DNA of 64,000 bases from an uncultured Bacteroides sp. (lineage in GTDB: Bacteria; Bacteroidota; Bacteroidia; Bacteroidales; Bacteroidaceae), in NCBI GenBank assembly GCA_958453305.1, contig CAUDXH010000001.1, forward strand, positions 62,001 to 126,000, written 5' to 3'. Under the pieces are notes generated by a model that was given only the letters and a program-made list of their open reading frames with translations, was not told the origin of the DNA and did no database searches. Below, piece after piece: positions 24,503 through 33,876 of the stretch. Both the position numbers and the translations under genes were made by a program. Every line of letters begins with the position of its first letter. Positions within the stretch are counted from its first letter, which is position 1.

Positions 24503-24958
24503 TTATCCTAAATCCATTCCCTCCGGGAGAAAGGGAGTTACATCTTTACCGAACTGAAGCAGCTCACGCACAATGGTAGAGCTGACCGAAGTCAGTTCCG
24601 GCTCCGTAAACAAAAGAATGGTTTCAATACCGGAAAGCTTCCGATTAACATCGGCAATGGTTTCCTCATATTCAAAATCGCGTACGGTACGGATGCCGCG
24701 GATAATGACCTGAGCCTGACGCTCCATAGCAAAATCAATGGTCAACCCGTTATATGCTTCTACTTTTACGCGCGGTTCATCGGCATACAGTTTCCGGATC
24801 ATCTCCACACGCTGTTCGGTGGGAAAGCAGGTGCGTTTGCTTTCATTGATACCGATGCTGATTATGACTTCGTCCATAAAAGTCAGTGCACGCTTCACAA
24901 CCGAGTAATGTCCGACGGTAAAGGGGTCGAACGTTCCCGGGAATATGGCTCTTTTCAT
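24503..24958 (-). CDS. coaD: Phosphopantetheine adenylyltransferase
   Basis: Adenylates 4'-phosphopantetheine in the fourth step of coenzyme A synthesis. The 151-residue length is normal. The nucleotidyltransferase motifs are present: GTFDPFTVGHYSVVKRAL at the N-terminus (T-x-GH) and SVSSTIVREL near the C-terminus (the ISSTxxR signature, here VSSTIVR). It starts 38 bp downstream of parE on the same strand and the pair are likely co-transcribed. Confidence 0.95.
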   Translation of the reverse strand: MKRAIFPGTFDPFTVGHYSVVKRALTFMDEVIISIGINESKRTCFPTEQRVEMIRKLYADEPRVKVEAYNGLTIDFAMERQAQVIIRGIRTVRDFEYEETIADVNRKLSGIETILLFTEPELTSVSSTIVRELLQFGKDVTPFLPEGMDLG

Positions 24959-24995
24959 GTAAATTATAAATTATAAATGAAAAAAGAGAAATTTT

Positions 24996-26918
24996 TCATT
25001 CTTCATTAATCAAGTCTTCTTCAACCACCAAGTTTTCGATAATAAAGTTCTGCCGCTCCAGGGTATTCTTTCCCATGTAAAACTCCAGCAGTTCCTTTAC
25101 CGCATCGGTTTTACGGAGAGAGACTTGCTCCAGACGCATGTCTTTTCCGATAAATCCCCGGAACTCATCGGGAGAGATTTCCCCCAAACCCTTGAATCGG
25201 GTAATTTCCGGATTGGGCGCAAGCTTTTCGATGGCTGCCAGACGTTCTTCCTCAGAATAGCAATAAATGGTTTCGTACTTTCCTTTCTTGCGGTTACGCA
25301 CACGGAAAAGAGGGGTCTGTAAAATATAAACGTGCCCTTTCTTAATCAAGTCGGGGAAGAACTGTAAGAAGAAGGTTATCATAAGCAGACGGATGTGCAT
25401 GCCATCGACATCGGCATCGGTTGCCACAATGACCTTGTTATAGCGCAAGCCATCGAGCCCGTCTTCGATGTTCAGGGCTGCCTGAAGGAGATTAAACTCT
25501 TCGTTTTCATATACCACCTTCTTGGTCAGTCCGAACGAGTTCAACGGCTTTCCGCGCAAGCTGAATACCGCCTGCGTATTGACATCGCGGCTCTTGGTAA
25601 TGGAACCGCTTGCCGAATCTCCCTCGGTGATAAAGATGGAGCTTTCCAGACGAGGGTCGTCTTCATCCTCATCGTCTTTCTTTCCGCCTTTCACATCGTT
25701 CAGATGGATGCGGCAATCGCGCAACTTACGGTTATGGAGGTTGGCTTTCTTGGCACGCTCGCGCGCCATCTTGGTGACACCGGATATGGCTTTGCGTTCT
25801 TTTTCAGACTCCTGTATTTTCTGGAGCATGATTTCTGCCACATCGGCGTGCTTATGAAGGTAATTGTCGACCTGCTCTTTGATAAAGTCGCCGACAAACT
25901 TATTCACACTGATGCCTGAAAGCGGATAGGGGTTTCCGTCCGAATCTTTTTCGGGTGCCATGGTCAGCGAGCCTAACTTGATTTTGGTCTGACTTTCAAA
26001 CGTGGGCTCAATGACATTGATGGCAATGGCTGCCACAAGTCCGTTACGGATGTCTTGCAACTCCAGATTTTTCCCGTAAAACTCCTTGATGGTGCGGGCT
26101 ATATGTTCTTTGAAGGCACTCTGATGAGTACCGCCCTGGGTGGTATGCTGACCGTTGACAAAGGAATAATATTCCTCGCCATACTGCGGACTATGCGTGA
26201 AGGCGATTTCAATATCTTCATCTTTTAAGTGAATGATGGGATAGAGTCCCTGCGCTGTCATGTTATCGTTCAGCAAATCTTCCAGTCCGTTTCGGCTGAT
26301 GATGCGGTGACCGTTATAATAAATAGCCAATCCGGTATTGAGGTAGGTATAGTTACGCAACATCACTTCAATAAATTCCGGACGGAAATGGTAGTTTAAA
26401 AAGAGGGTATTATCGGGTTCGAAATAAATTGACGTACCGTTTTCTTCCTCAGTGGGGCGGGTAATGTCGCTCACCAGTTCTCCTTTTTCGAACACGGCTT
26501 CACGCTGCTGTCCGTCGCGTACGCTCCGTGCGATGAAGCGCGCGCTGAGGGCATTGACCGCCTTGGCACCGACTCCGTTTAAGCCGACGCTTTTCTTAAA
26601 TGCTTTCGTATCGTATTTTCCGCCTGTATTCAGCATGGAAACGGCATCGACCAAACTTCCCAAGGGAATACCGCGACCATAATCGCGCACGGATACCCGC
26701 AGATTGTCGTCTATCTGGATGTCAATCCGCTTTCCGGCTCCCATCTTAAACTCATCGATGCTGTTGTCTATGACTTCCTTCAACAAGACATAGATGCCGT
26801 CTTCAGCCTGTGAGCCGTCGCCCAAACGACCGATGTACATACCGGGACGGGTACGCACGTGCTCCATGTCGCTCAGGTGGCGTATGTTTTCCTCCGTATA
26901 TGAAACGGGATTTTCCAT
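24996..26918 (-). CDS. parE: DNA topoisomerase IV subunit B
   Basis: Type IIA topoisomerase ATPase subunit that decatenates daughter chromosomes with ParC. The 640 residues have the GHKL ATPase (VIDNSIDEFKMG, RDYGRGIP, GVGAKAVNALS), the transducer, and a TOPRIM domain with ITEGDSASG and DADVDGMHIR. It closes with FKGLGE and IGKDMR. The start NPVSYTEENIRHLSDMEHV differs from typical Bacteroides GyrB and, with the coaD and S41 neighbours, favours ParE. The companion parC is not in the window. Confidence 0.88.
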   Translation of the reverse strand: MENPVSYTEENIRHLSDMEHVRTRPGMYIGRLGDGSQAEDGIYVLLKEVIDNSIDEFKMGAGKRIDIQIDDNLRVSVRDYGRGIPLGSLVDAVSMLNTGGKYDTKAFKKSVGLNGVGAKAVNALSARFIARSVRDGQQREAVFEKGELVSDITRPTEEENGTSIYFEPDNTLFLNYHFRPEFIEVMLRNYTYLNTGLAIYYNGHRIISRNGLEDLLNDNMTAQGLYPIIHLKDEDIEIAFTHSPQYGEEYYSFVNGQHTTQGGTHQSAFKEHIARTIKEFYGKNLELQDIRNGLVAAIAINVIEPTFESQTKIKLGSLTMAPEKDSDGNPYPLSGISVNKFVGDFIKEQVDNYLHKHADVAEIMLQKIQESEKERKAISGVTKMARERAKKANLHNRKLRDCRIHLNDVKGGKKDDEDEDDPRLESSIFITEGDSASGSITKSRDVNTQAVFSLRGKPLNSFGLTKKVVYENEEFNLLQAALNIEDGLDGLRYNKVIVATDADVDGMHIRLLMITFFLQFFPDLIKKGHVYILQTPLFRVRNRKKGKYETIYCYSEEERLAAIEKLAPNPEITRFKGLGEISPDEFRGFIGKDMRLEQVSLRKTDAVKELLEFYMGKNTLERQNFIIENLVVEEDLINEE

Positions 26919-26924
26919 ATGTGT

Positions 26925-27258
26925 TGAGTTTATAAGTTTGTTAGTTTGTTAGTTTTTCAGGTGACGAGGTTTCAGGTGACGAAGTTTCAGGTGACAAGGT
27001 TTCAGGTGACAAGTTAACAAGGCTTTAGATACTAAAGCATTTTTAGAACCGTTCAACTTAAAAAAAAACCTTGTCAACTCGTCAACTTGTCAACTCGTCA
27101 ACTTTAAAAAAGCCTTGTCAACTCGTCAACTTGTCAACTTGTCAACTTAAAAAAAACCTTGTAACCTTGTCAACTCGTCAACTCGTCAACTTAAAAAAAG
27201 CCTTGTTAACTCGTCAACTCGTCAACTTGTCAACTTTAAAAAGCCTTGTCAACTAATA
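26925..27258. repeat. Longest dispersed hairpin repeat element, between parE and the GNAT-like gene
   Basis: AGTTTGTTAGTTTTTCAGG leads into four 15-bp units TTCAGGTGACGAGGT starting at 26956, 26971, 26986 and 27001. Then comes the core CTTTAGATACTAAAGC plus ATTTTTAGAACC (27023-27050), then blocks of 8-bp GTCAACTC/GTCAACTT units separated by AAAAAA runs, reaching the end of the next gene. The only open frame here is made of the repeat itself. Confidence 0.9.
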
Positions 27259-28382
27259 AATACCTTTTTATAGGCACGGCGACGTTTATGCTGTACTGAC
27301 TCGAACGCGCTCCACTGCGCCTGTACCTTTTTATTCAATTCAAGTTCGGGGTTACTTTCTCCGTATTCGAATCCCATCTGCTGATATACCGGAACCAAAT
27401 CGTAGAATAACAGGGCATTGACTCCTTTGCTCTGATACTCTGGCTTCACACCGACCAAAAGGAGATCAAGCACCTTGGGCTTCTTGATAAACAGTGCCTT
27501 CAGCAAGTGGTACCACCCGAAAGGAAACATCTTTCCCTTGGCTTTCTGCAGAGCCTGAGAAAGAGACGGCATGGATATACCTACTGCCACGAGGTTTCCG
27601 TCTTCATCTTCTACCAGCGACACCATGCGCAAATCAATCAGCGGAAGATACATCTTTATATATTGGTCTATCTGACGCTGGGTCATCTGGGAATAACCGT
27701 AAAGAGGGGCATAAGCTTCGTTTATCAAATCAAAGATTTTCTGACCGTAGTTTTTCTCCTTGATTTCGCTTCGCTTGAGCTTCTTGATTTTGAGCTTGTA
27801 TTTCTGTAAAATAATTTCTGAGATACGGACAAACTTTTCAGGCAGCTTTTCAGGCACCATCAACTTAAATTCTACCCAGTCGGCTTCTTTCTCGAAACCT
27901 AACTGCTCCATGTGGGCGGGGTAATAAGGGTAGTTGTAAATGGTGGACATGGTGCTCAACTGGTCATATCCTTCAATCAGCATACCTTCTGCATCCATAT
28001 CGGTAAATCCTAAGGGACCGACCATGGCTTCCATGCCACGCTCTTTACCCCAGATTTCTACTTGCTTTAACAACGCTTCCGAAACCTCTGTGTCGTCAAC
28101 GAAGTCAATCCATCCGAAGCGGACTTCTTTTTTATTCCATGTTTCATTGGCACGATGATTGATGATAGCTGCCACACGGCCGGCTACCTTTCCATCCTTA
28201 TATGCCAAAAAATAATCGGCCTCACAAAATTCGAACGCAGCGTTTTTTTGAGGGCTAAACGTATTCAGCATATCATCGTACAAATCGGGTACGGAATAAG
28301 GATTGTTTTTATACAACTCGTAATTGAAACGGATAAATGTTTTTAGCTCTTTTTTAGAACTTACTTTTTTGATAGTAACCAT
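27249..28382 (-). CDS. GNAT-fold conserved protein
   Basis: A 377-residue cytoplasmic protein. A first region (FIRFNYELYKNNPYSVPDL) leads to a GNAT-like segment (FLAYKDGKVAGRVAAIINH, GWIDFVDD) and MVGPLGFTDMDAEGMLIEG, which is conserved in this family in Bacteroidetes. The second half is also acetyltransferase-like (LLVGVKPEYQSKGVNALLFYDL), so two GNAT-type lobes are likely. Substrate is unknown. A weak minus-strand -7 box TATCTTTA lies at 28416-28423. The C-terminus runs into the repeat-rich gap. Confidence 0.82.
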   Translation of the reverse strand: MVTIKKVSSKKELKTFIRFNYELYKNNPYSVPDLYDDMLNTFSPQKNAAFEFCEADYFLAYKDGKVAGRVAAIINHRANETWNKKEVRFGWIDFVDDTEVSEALLKQVEIWGKERGMEAMVGPLGFTDMDAEGMLIEGYDQLSTMSTIYNYPYYPAHMEQLGFEKEADWVEFKLMVPEKLPEKFVRISEIILQKYKLKIKKLKRSEIKEKNYGQKIFDLINEAYAPLYGYSQMTQRQIDQYIKMYLPLIDLRMVSLVEDEDGNLVAVGISMPSLSQALQKAKGKMFPFGWYHLLKALFIKKPKVLDLLLVGVKPEYQSKGVNALLFYDLVPVYQQMGFEYGESNPELELNKKVQAQWSAFESVQHKRRRAYKKVFIS

Positions 28383-28664
28383 CAGTTATGTTTTCCTATG
28401 AAATATTTCAGGCTGTAAAGATAGCATTTTTTATCGGAAGAAACCTTCTCTTCGTTCCGTTTTTCTATTTCGCCCGCATAAACGGATTTTTTATTTCTGT
28501 CAAAAAGTGGGAAATATCGGCTTACCATAGTAAAAAAAGAAAGAAAACAGCACGCATATCGCTGCTCATCTGTACAAGAAGTAAGAATTTAGCGGCAGAC
28601 AGCTCAAATCAGGATGCGTGAGATTTCAAAAAATGCGTCTACACCCACCGTTCCCTCAGGTTTT

Positions 28665-29711
28665 TTAATTCTCATGCATCCGGCAAGGGTGCCAGTCGGC
28701 AGGCAAAGACAGAATCATGCCGATGACCTCTGCATAATTCTTCTGACCCGACGAAATCCGGTTGCCTTTCAGATACCAATTATAAAGGGTGTGCTGAATG
28801 TTTCCCAACAAGGGACTGTAAAGGCGGGCGCGCTTTTCGCGCTGGGTCTGGTAGGCAGCAAGTACTTCCGGACGGAGGGTCTGCCGCCAGCTCTGGAAAT
28901 CGTCGTCGGACAAAAGGAAGGAAGCATTCGCCCATACGTAAGGAAACAATCCCATATAGCCCCGGTGACGGACAGCCTGACACGATGACTGCAGGCAGAT
29001 GTAATATGCCCAGAAATTTGCTTCGGCTTCACTGCTCACTCCGAGCCAGTGCGACAGTTCGTGGGCATATACAAACACATCGGCATCCATCTCCTTATTA
29101 ATATAAGACTCTGCCAAGAACGGCCCCATATAGCCCATTACTCCGACGCGGGAATAGAGTCCGTTTATCAGAGATTGCTTCGGGTGATGAAACCCGGCGG
29201 GGATGCTTAAGCCGAAGCGGGAAGGGACATTCCGGTAAAGGGCTTTTATCTCTGATTCGGCTTCTTCGGGAGAGGGGGTCTCATCTGCCGGCACGAAGGT
29301 AAGATTCAGGCTGTCGGTGTATGAGGTAAGGAACTGGCGGAAGCGGGTCTCTTCATAAGAGGCTGGCACAACTCCTGCACGGCTATAGAAATCGGTGCGG
29401 AAATAGTTGATGCCCCATCCCCAGTAGAACCATACGTATATCCACAAGAGAAATTCGACTTCACGCCCCCAAATGTGACGCCCGGTTTTTCCTTTCCGGT
29501 ATGAATAGACAGGATAGGCAAACAGGAATCCGAGCGAAGCAAGTACAATCAGCTCTTCAAGCATCAGGGGAACCACCGAGGATAATCCGGACAGCACACG
29601 GGCTATTTCCGGATAAAGAATACGGGCATAAAATTCGCCTGCACCCGGAATGAAGCGAAAACAGACGACTCCGGTCAGCAAGAAGATTAGTAGAAGGTGG
29701 CGTTTTTTCAT
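28665..29711 (-). CDS. DUF3810 membrane-bound zinc-metallopeptidase-like protein
   Basis: A 348-residue protein that starts with three hydrophobic segments (LLLIFLLTGVVCFRF, SGLSSVVPLMLEELIVLASLGFL, FLLWIYVWFYWGWG). It then has a soluble domain with a zinc-peptidase signature: DVFVYAHELSHWLGVSSEAEANFW gives HExxH and a downstream glutamate. This matches DUF3810 proteins of Bacteroidetes, for which no substrate is established. The gene is divergent from the SpmAB-like gene with only 16 to 124 bp between the possible starts. Confidence 0.82.
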   Translation of the reverse strand: MKKRHLLLIFLLTGVVCFRFIPGAGEFYARILYPEIARVLSGLSSVVPLMLEELIVLASLGFLFAYPVYSYRKGKTGRHIWGREVEFLLWIYVWFYWGWGINYFRTDFYSRAGVVPASYEETRFRQFLTSYTDSLNLTFVPADETPSPEEAESEIKALYRNVPSRFGLSIPAGFHHPKQSLINGLYSRVGVMGYMGPFLAESYINKEMDADVFVYAHELSHWLGVSSEAEANFWAYYICLQSSCQAVRHRGYMGLFPYVWANASFLLSDDDFQSWRQTLRPEVLAAYQTQREKRARLYSPLLGNIQHTLYNWYLKGNRISSGQKNYAEVIGMILSLPADWHPCRMHEN

Positions 29712-29808
29712 TTGGTTCGGATTATAAATGGGGTTTTCAGGCTACGGACTATCTGAAACAAAGTTAGAGGTTTTTGCCTTACTCCGCTCAAGTAAGCCGG
29801 AAAATCTT

Positions 29809-29816
29809 TACATTTG
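29809..29816 (+). promoter_or_regulatory. Promoter-like -7 box of the SpmAB-like gene
   Basis: TACATTTG matches TAnnTTTG and lies 20 bp before the chosen ATG at 29836, which makes the earlier ATG at 29728 unlikely to be the start. Confidence 0.55.
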
Positions 29817-29835
29817 TAGAAAAATAAAATCGCTC

Positions 29836-31068
29836 ATGGTATTAAATTATATTTGGATTGCTTTCTTTGTCATTGCCTTTTTAGTGGCATCGGTCCGCCT
29901 GATTTTCTTTGGCGATACGGAGGTGTTTCCGGCTATTATCAGTTCTACATTTGATGCTTCGAAAACGGCGTTTGAAATCTCTATCGGACTGACGGGGGTG
30001 CTTTCACTCTGGCTCGGCATCATGAAGATAGGAGAACAAGGTGGGGTTATCAACTGGGTTTCACGCGTGCTCAGTCCGTTATTCTGCAAACTGTTTCCTG
30101 ATGTTCCGAAAGGGCATCCCGTAACGGGAAGTATTTTCATGAACCTTGCTGCCAATATGCTGGGACTGGATAATGCTGCCACTCCGCTGGGGCTGAAAGC
30201 GATGGAGGGACTGCAGGAACTGAATCTGCGTAAAGATACGGCAAGTAATCCGATGATTATGTTTCTGGTGCTGAATACTTCCGGACTGACATTGATTCCT
30301 ATCAGCATCATGGTTTACCGCGCCCAGATGGGGGCTGCCCAACCTACGGATGTGTTTGTTCCTCTTCTACTGGCTACCTTCTTTTCTACGCTTGCCGGGA
30401 TTGTGGCAGTCAGCTTGTATCAGCGCATCAATCTGCTGAACCGAACCATCCTGCTGTTTTTAGGTGGAGCCAGCTTGTTTATCGCCGGACTGATTTATTT
30501 TTTCACTACGCTGTCGAGAAGTCAGATTGATGTGTATTCATCTACTGCGGCAAATGTGTTCTTGTTTTTAATTATCATCTGTTTTATCTTTGCCGGTGTG
30601 CGGAAGAAAATCAACGTATATGATACGTTTGTTGAGGGAGCTAAAGAGGGATTCGCAACTGCCGTACGTATTATTCCTTACCTGGTTGCCATGCTGGTTG
30701 CCATCGGGGTGTTCCGTGCTTCTGGAGGTATGGAGTACTTGATTCAAGGAGTGGCATACGGAATCAATCTCTGTGGAATAGACAGCGAATTTGTCGGCGC
30801 ACTGCCCACTGCGCTCATGAAACCGCTGAGTGGAAGTGGGGCGCGCGGCTTGATGGTGGATGCAATGAATACGTACGGGGCGGATTCGTTCGTGGGACGA
30901 CTGGCGTGCGTATTCCAAGGTTCTACGGATACAACTTTTTATATCCTTGCCGTGTATTTTGGAAGTATCGGTGTGGTACGTACGCGCCATGCCGTGCCTT
31001 GCGGACTGCTTGCCGACTTTGCCGGAATCGTCTCTGCCATCTTTATCTGTTATCTGTTCTTCAGTTGA
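29836..31068 (+). CDS. SpmA/SpmB-type nucleoside-recognition membrane protein
   Basis: A 410-residue polytopic membrane protein in which regions like SpmA and SpmB are joined in one chain. I take the ATG at 29836; the 36 upstream codons cover the promoter. Two gate-type (nucleoside recognition) repeats are visible. The first has GVLSLWLGIMKIGEQGG and NLAANMLGLDNAATPLGLKAM. The second has IPYLVAMLVAIGVFRASGG, ALPTALMKPLSGSGARG and GSTDTTFYILAVYFG. In sporulating bacteria such proteins aid spore-core dehydration, but Bacteroidales do not sporulate, so its transport role here is unknown. Confidence 0.85.
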   Translation: MVLNYIWIAFFVIAFLVASVRLIFFGDTEVFPAIISSTFDASKTAFEISIGLTGVLSLWLGIMKIGEQGGVINWVSRVLSPLFCKLFPDVPKGHPVTGSIFMNLAANMLGLDNAATPLGLKAMEGLQELNLRKDTASNPMIMFLVLNTSGLTLIPISIMVYRAQMGAAQPTDVFVPLLLATFFSTLAGIVAVSLYQRINLLNRTILLFLGGASLFIAGLIYFFTTLSRSQIDVYSSTAANVFLFLIIICFIFAGVRKKINVYDTFVEGAKEGFATAVRIIPYLVAMLVAIGVFRASGGMEYLIQGVAYGINLCGIDSEFVGALPTALMKPLSGSGARGLMVDAMNTYGADSFVGRLACVFQGSTDTTFYILAVYFGSIGVVRTRHAVPCGLLADFAGIVSAIFICYLFFS

Positions 31069-31291
31069 CAAAGCTTCGCTTCAGGTGACAAGGCTTCAGG
31101 TGACGAAGCTTCAGGTGACAAGGCTTCAGGTAACGAGTTGACAAGGTTCTAAAATGCCTTAGTATATAAAGCCTTGTCAACTTGTCAACTCGTCAACTTG
31201 TCAACTCGTCAACTTGTCAACTCAAAAACTTGTCAACTCAAAAACTTGTCAACAGTAGCCTCGTCACCTGAAAAACTAACAAACTTAAAAA
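31066..31291. repeat. Dispersed hairpin repeat element upstream of ybeY
   Basis: Four TTCAGGTGACAAGGC units with exact 15-bp period (TCAGG at 31081, 31096, 31111, 31126), then GTTGACAAGG, the core in the opposite orientation (GGTTCTAAAATGCC followed by TTAGTATATAAAG, 31145-31171), CCTTGTCAAC and an 8-bp GTCAAC array, ending in AAACTTAAAAACTC. It fills the gap up to the ybeY ATG. Confidence 0.9.
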
Positions 31292-31300
31292 CTCAAACAT

Positions 31301-31726
31301 ATGATTACCTATCAAACTGAGGGCATAGAAATGCCCGACATCAAGAAACGTGAAACCACTGCATGGATTAAAGCGGTGGCAGAAAGTTACGGAAAACGCG
31401 TAGGCGAAATTGCTTACATTTTCTGTTCCGACGAGAAAATTTTAGAGGTAAACCGCCAGTATCTGCAACATGATTACTACACCGATATCATCACCTTCGA
31501 CTACTGCGAAGGAAACCGTTTGGCTGGCGACCTTTTCATTAGTCTTGACACCGTCCGCACCAATGCCGAACAGTTTGGCGCTGCCTACGAAACCGAACTT
31601 CACCGCGTCATTATTCATGGCATCTTGCATTTATGCGGTATTAACGACAAGGGACCCGGAGAACGGGAAATTATGGAAGCGGAAGAGAATAAAGCCCTCG
31701 CCTTGCGCAATACGCTGAAGGTTTAA
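31301..31726 (+). CDS. ybeY: Endoribonuclease YbeY
   Basis: Zinc-dependent RNase for 16S rRNA 3'-end maturation and ribosome quality control. The 141-residue protein ends its core with HGILHLCGIND, giving metal ligands His106, His110 and Asp116 where many bacteria have a third histidine; Asp is common in Bacteroidetes. TDIITFDY and AGDLFISLDTVR upstream are also family motifs. The start ATG sits 9 bp after the repeat element. The downstream gene mnmG has its own promoters. Confidence 0.93.
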   Translation: MITYQTEGIEMPDIKKRETTAWIKAVAESYGKRVGEIAYIFCSDEKILEVNRQYLQHDYYTDIITFDYCEGNRLAGDLFISLDTVRTNAEQFGAAYETELHRVIIHGILHLCGINDKGPGEREIMEAEENKALALRNTLKV

Positions 31727-31866
31727 GCAGGCGTTTCAGACTCCTCCCATTTTCAAAGGATATGGACTCTTTGCCGATTCAAAGAGTTTACCGGTAAGGC
31801 TGCTTATGATAGCAGCCTTACCGGTTTTTACAGCCGAGCCCATGACTGGCTACCGGTTTCACTTCC

Positions 31867-31970
31867 CTCACCTTTCACTATCTTTACATAAGACAGGATG
31901 CGGTTCGGCATTTCCTTCGCTCAAAAGCAAGCTTTTGGCTTGGTACTGCTCTCACCTTTCACTATCTTTG
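31867..31970 (+). promoter_or_regulatory. Duplicated promoter of mnmG
   Basis: CTCACCTTTCACTATCTTT occurs at 31867-31885 and again at 31951-31969, 84 bp apart. The downstream copy reads TATCTTTG (31963-31970), a full match to TAnnTTTG, with TTGG at 40-43 of that line, about 20 bp upstream. The upstream copy reads TATCTTTA. Confidence 0.7.
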
Positions 31971-31996
31971 CACCTGATATAAAACGAAAAGAATCA

Positions 31997-33868
31997 ATGG
32001 ATTTTAAGTACGACGTTATTGTAATCGGAGCCGGACATGCCGGCTGCGAGGCAGCAGCGGCAGCAGCTAACCTCGGCTCGAAAACTTGTCTTATCACAAT
32101 GGACATGAACAAAATCGGACAGATGAGCTGTAACCCTGCCGTGGGCGGTATTGCCAAAGGGCAAATTGTCCGCGAAATTGATGCACTGGGCGGATACATG
32201 GGAATTGTAACCGACCGAACCGCAATCCAGTTCCGCATGCTGAACCGATCGAAAGGACCTGCCATGTGGAGTCCGCGTGCTCAGTGTGACCGCGCCAAGT
32301 TTATCTGGACTTGGAGAGAAATATTGGAGAATATACCTAACCTGCATATCTGGCAAGATACCGTGGAAGAATTGCTTGTGGAAAACGGAGAAGTAACCGG
32401 ACTGGTTACTTGCTGGGGTGTTACGTTTCATGCCAAATGTATTATCCTGACTGCCGGTACGTTCTTAAACGGGCTCATGCACATCGGTCCTAAAATGTTA
32501 GCAGGAGGACGGTGTGCCGAACCGGCTTCTTATCATCTTACCGAATCGATTACCCGCCATGGCATTACCGCCGGACGAATGAAAACGGGAACACCGGTAC
32601 GTATTGACGCGAGAAGTGTACACTTCGATTTGATGGAGACACAGGATGGAGAAAATGACTTCCACCGCTTTTCGTTTATGAGTGAGCCCCGGAAACTGAA
32701 GCAGCTGCAGTGCTGGACTTGCTATACCAACGAAGAGGTGCATCAGACTCTACGCAACGGGCTGGCAGACTCTCCCCTGTTTAACGGACAAATCCAAAGC
32801 ATCGGACCGCGCTACTGTCCGAGCATTGAAACTAAAATTGTAACCTTCCCCGACAAACCGCAGCATCAGCTTTTCTTGGAGCCGGAAGGAGAAACAACCC
32901 ATGAACTTTATCTTAACGGATTCTCTTCTTCGCTTCCGATGGATATCCAGATTGAAGCCCTGAAAAAAGTTCCCTGCTTTAAAGACTTGGTTATTTATCG
33001 TCCGGGATATGCCATCGAATATGATTATTTTGACCCAACTCAGCTTAGCCATACGCTTGAATCGAAAATCATCAAAAACCTGTTCTTTGCCGGACAGGTA
33101 AACGGTACGACCGGATACGAGGAAGCCGGAGGACAAGGAATCATTGCGGGTATCAATGCGCATCTGAACTGCCACGGCGGTGAGCCCTTCGTTTTAGGCA
33201 GAGATGAAGCTTATATTGGTGTGCTGATAGATGACCTTGTGACAAAGGGAGTGGATGAACCTTACCGTATGTTTACTTCGCGTGCCGAATACCGCATCTT
33301 GCTCCGCCAGGATGATGCCGACATGCGACTGACCGAACGGGCTTATCAGCTTGGACTGGTAAAAAAAGAACGATATGAAAAGCTTTGCCAGAAGCGTGAA
33401 GAAATAGCCCGCATCGTTTCGTTCGCACAGACCTACTCTATCAAGGCGGATAAGATTAACGATGCACTGGAAAGCCTCGGAACAGCACGACTGACACACG
33501 GCTGCAAACTGATAGACCTGCTCAGCCGCCCGCAAGTAAACATTACCAACCTTGCCCCGCATGTCCCGGCTTTCAAGGCTGCACTTGATGCCATAGAAGA
33601 CAACAAGGAGGAAATCATTGAAGCCGCGGAAATCCAAATTAAATACAAAGGATACATCGACCGCGAACGCATGATTGCAGATAAAATCCACCGGTTGGAA
33701 AGCATCCGGATTAAAGGCAAATTCGACTATGCCAACCTGCAGTCGCTCTCAACCGAGGCAAGACAAAAGCTGGTAAAGATAGACCCGGAGACCTTGGCAC
33801 AAGCCAGCCGAATACCGGGCGTATCCCCCAGCGACGTGAATGTTCTGCTGGTCTTGCTGGGACGGTAA
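31997..33868 (+). CDS. mnmG: tRNA uridine 5-carboxymethylaminomethyl modification enzyme MnmG (GidA)
   Basis: With MnmE it adds the carboxymethylaminomethyl group to the wobble uridine of several tRNAs, using FAD. I take the ATG at 31997 (623 residues), which places the FAD motif GAGHAG at residues 11-16; the frame extends upstream to 31898 but crosses the promoter. Further hallmarks are SCNPAVGGIAKGQIVREIDALGG in outline, the GGRCAEPASYHLTESI and GRMKTGTPVRID segments, and EYDYFDPTQL with GTTGYEEAGGQG. The C-terminal helical domain is complete. In many bacteria mnmG lies near the origin; here a parS-like site follows it by 8 bp. Confidence 0.95.
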   Translation: MDFKYDVIVIGAGHAGCEAAAAAANLGSKTCLITMDMNKIGQMSCNPAVGGIAKGQIVREIDALGGYMGIVTDRTAIQFRMLNRSKGPAMWSPRAQCDRAKFIWTWREILENIPNLHIWQDTVEELLVENGEVTGLVTCWGVTFHAKCIILTAGTFLNGLMHIGPKMLAGGRCAEPASYHLTESITRHGITAGRMKTGTPVRIDARSVHFDLMETQDGENDFHRFSFMSEPRKLKQLQCWTCYTNEEVHQTLRNGLADSPLFNGQIQSIGPRYCPSIETKIVTFPDKPQHQLFLEPEGETTHELYLNGFSSSLPMDIQIEALKKVPCFKDLVIYRPGYAIEYDYFDPTQLSHTLESKIIKNLFFAGQVNGTTGYEEAGGQGIIAGINAHLNCHGGEPFVLGRDEAYIGVLIDDLVTKGVDEPYRMFTSRAEYRILLRQDDADMRLTERAYQLGLVKKERYEKLCQKREEIARIVSFAQTYSIKADKINDALESLGTARLTHGCKLIDLLSRPQVNITNLAPHVPAFKAALDAIEDNKEEIIEAAEIQIKYKGYIDRERMIADKIHRLESIRIKGKFDYANLQSLSTEARQKLVKIDPETLAQASRIPGVSPSDVNVLLVLLGR

Positions 33869-33876
33869 AAGCATGG

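Noticed and set aside
27071..27256. 61-residue open frame made of STRQLVN-like repeats
   Set aside because: It is a translation of the 8-bp GTCAAC units and spacers of the intergenic element, with no start signal or non-repeat content.
26925..27258. Possible CRISPR array
   Set aside because: Units are 15 or 8 bp, directly adjacent and without unique spacers of even length; there are no cas genes in the window.
29728..29835. N-terminal extension of the SpmAB-like protein
   Set aside because: It spans the promoter -7 box at 29809, and the membrane protein begins at 29836.
31898..31996. N-terminal extension of MnmG
   Set aside because: It spans the promoter copy at 31951-31970 and displaces the FAD motif from its usual position near the N-terminus.
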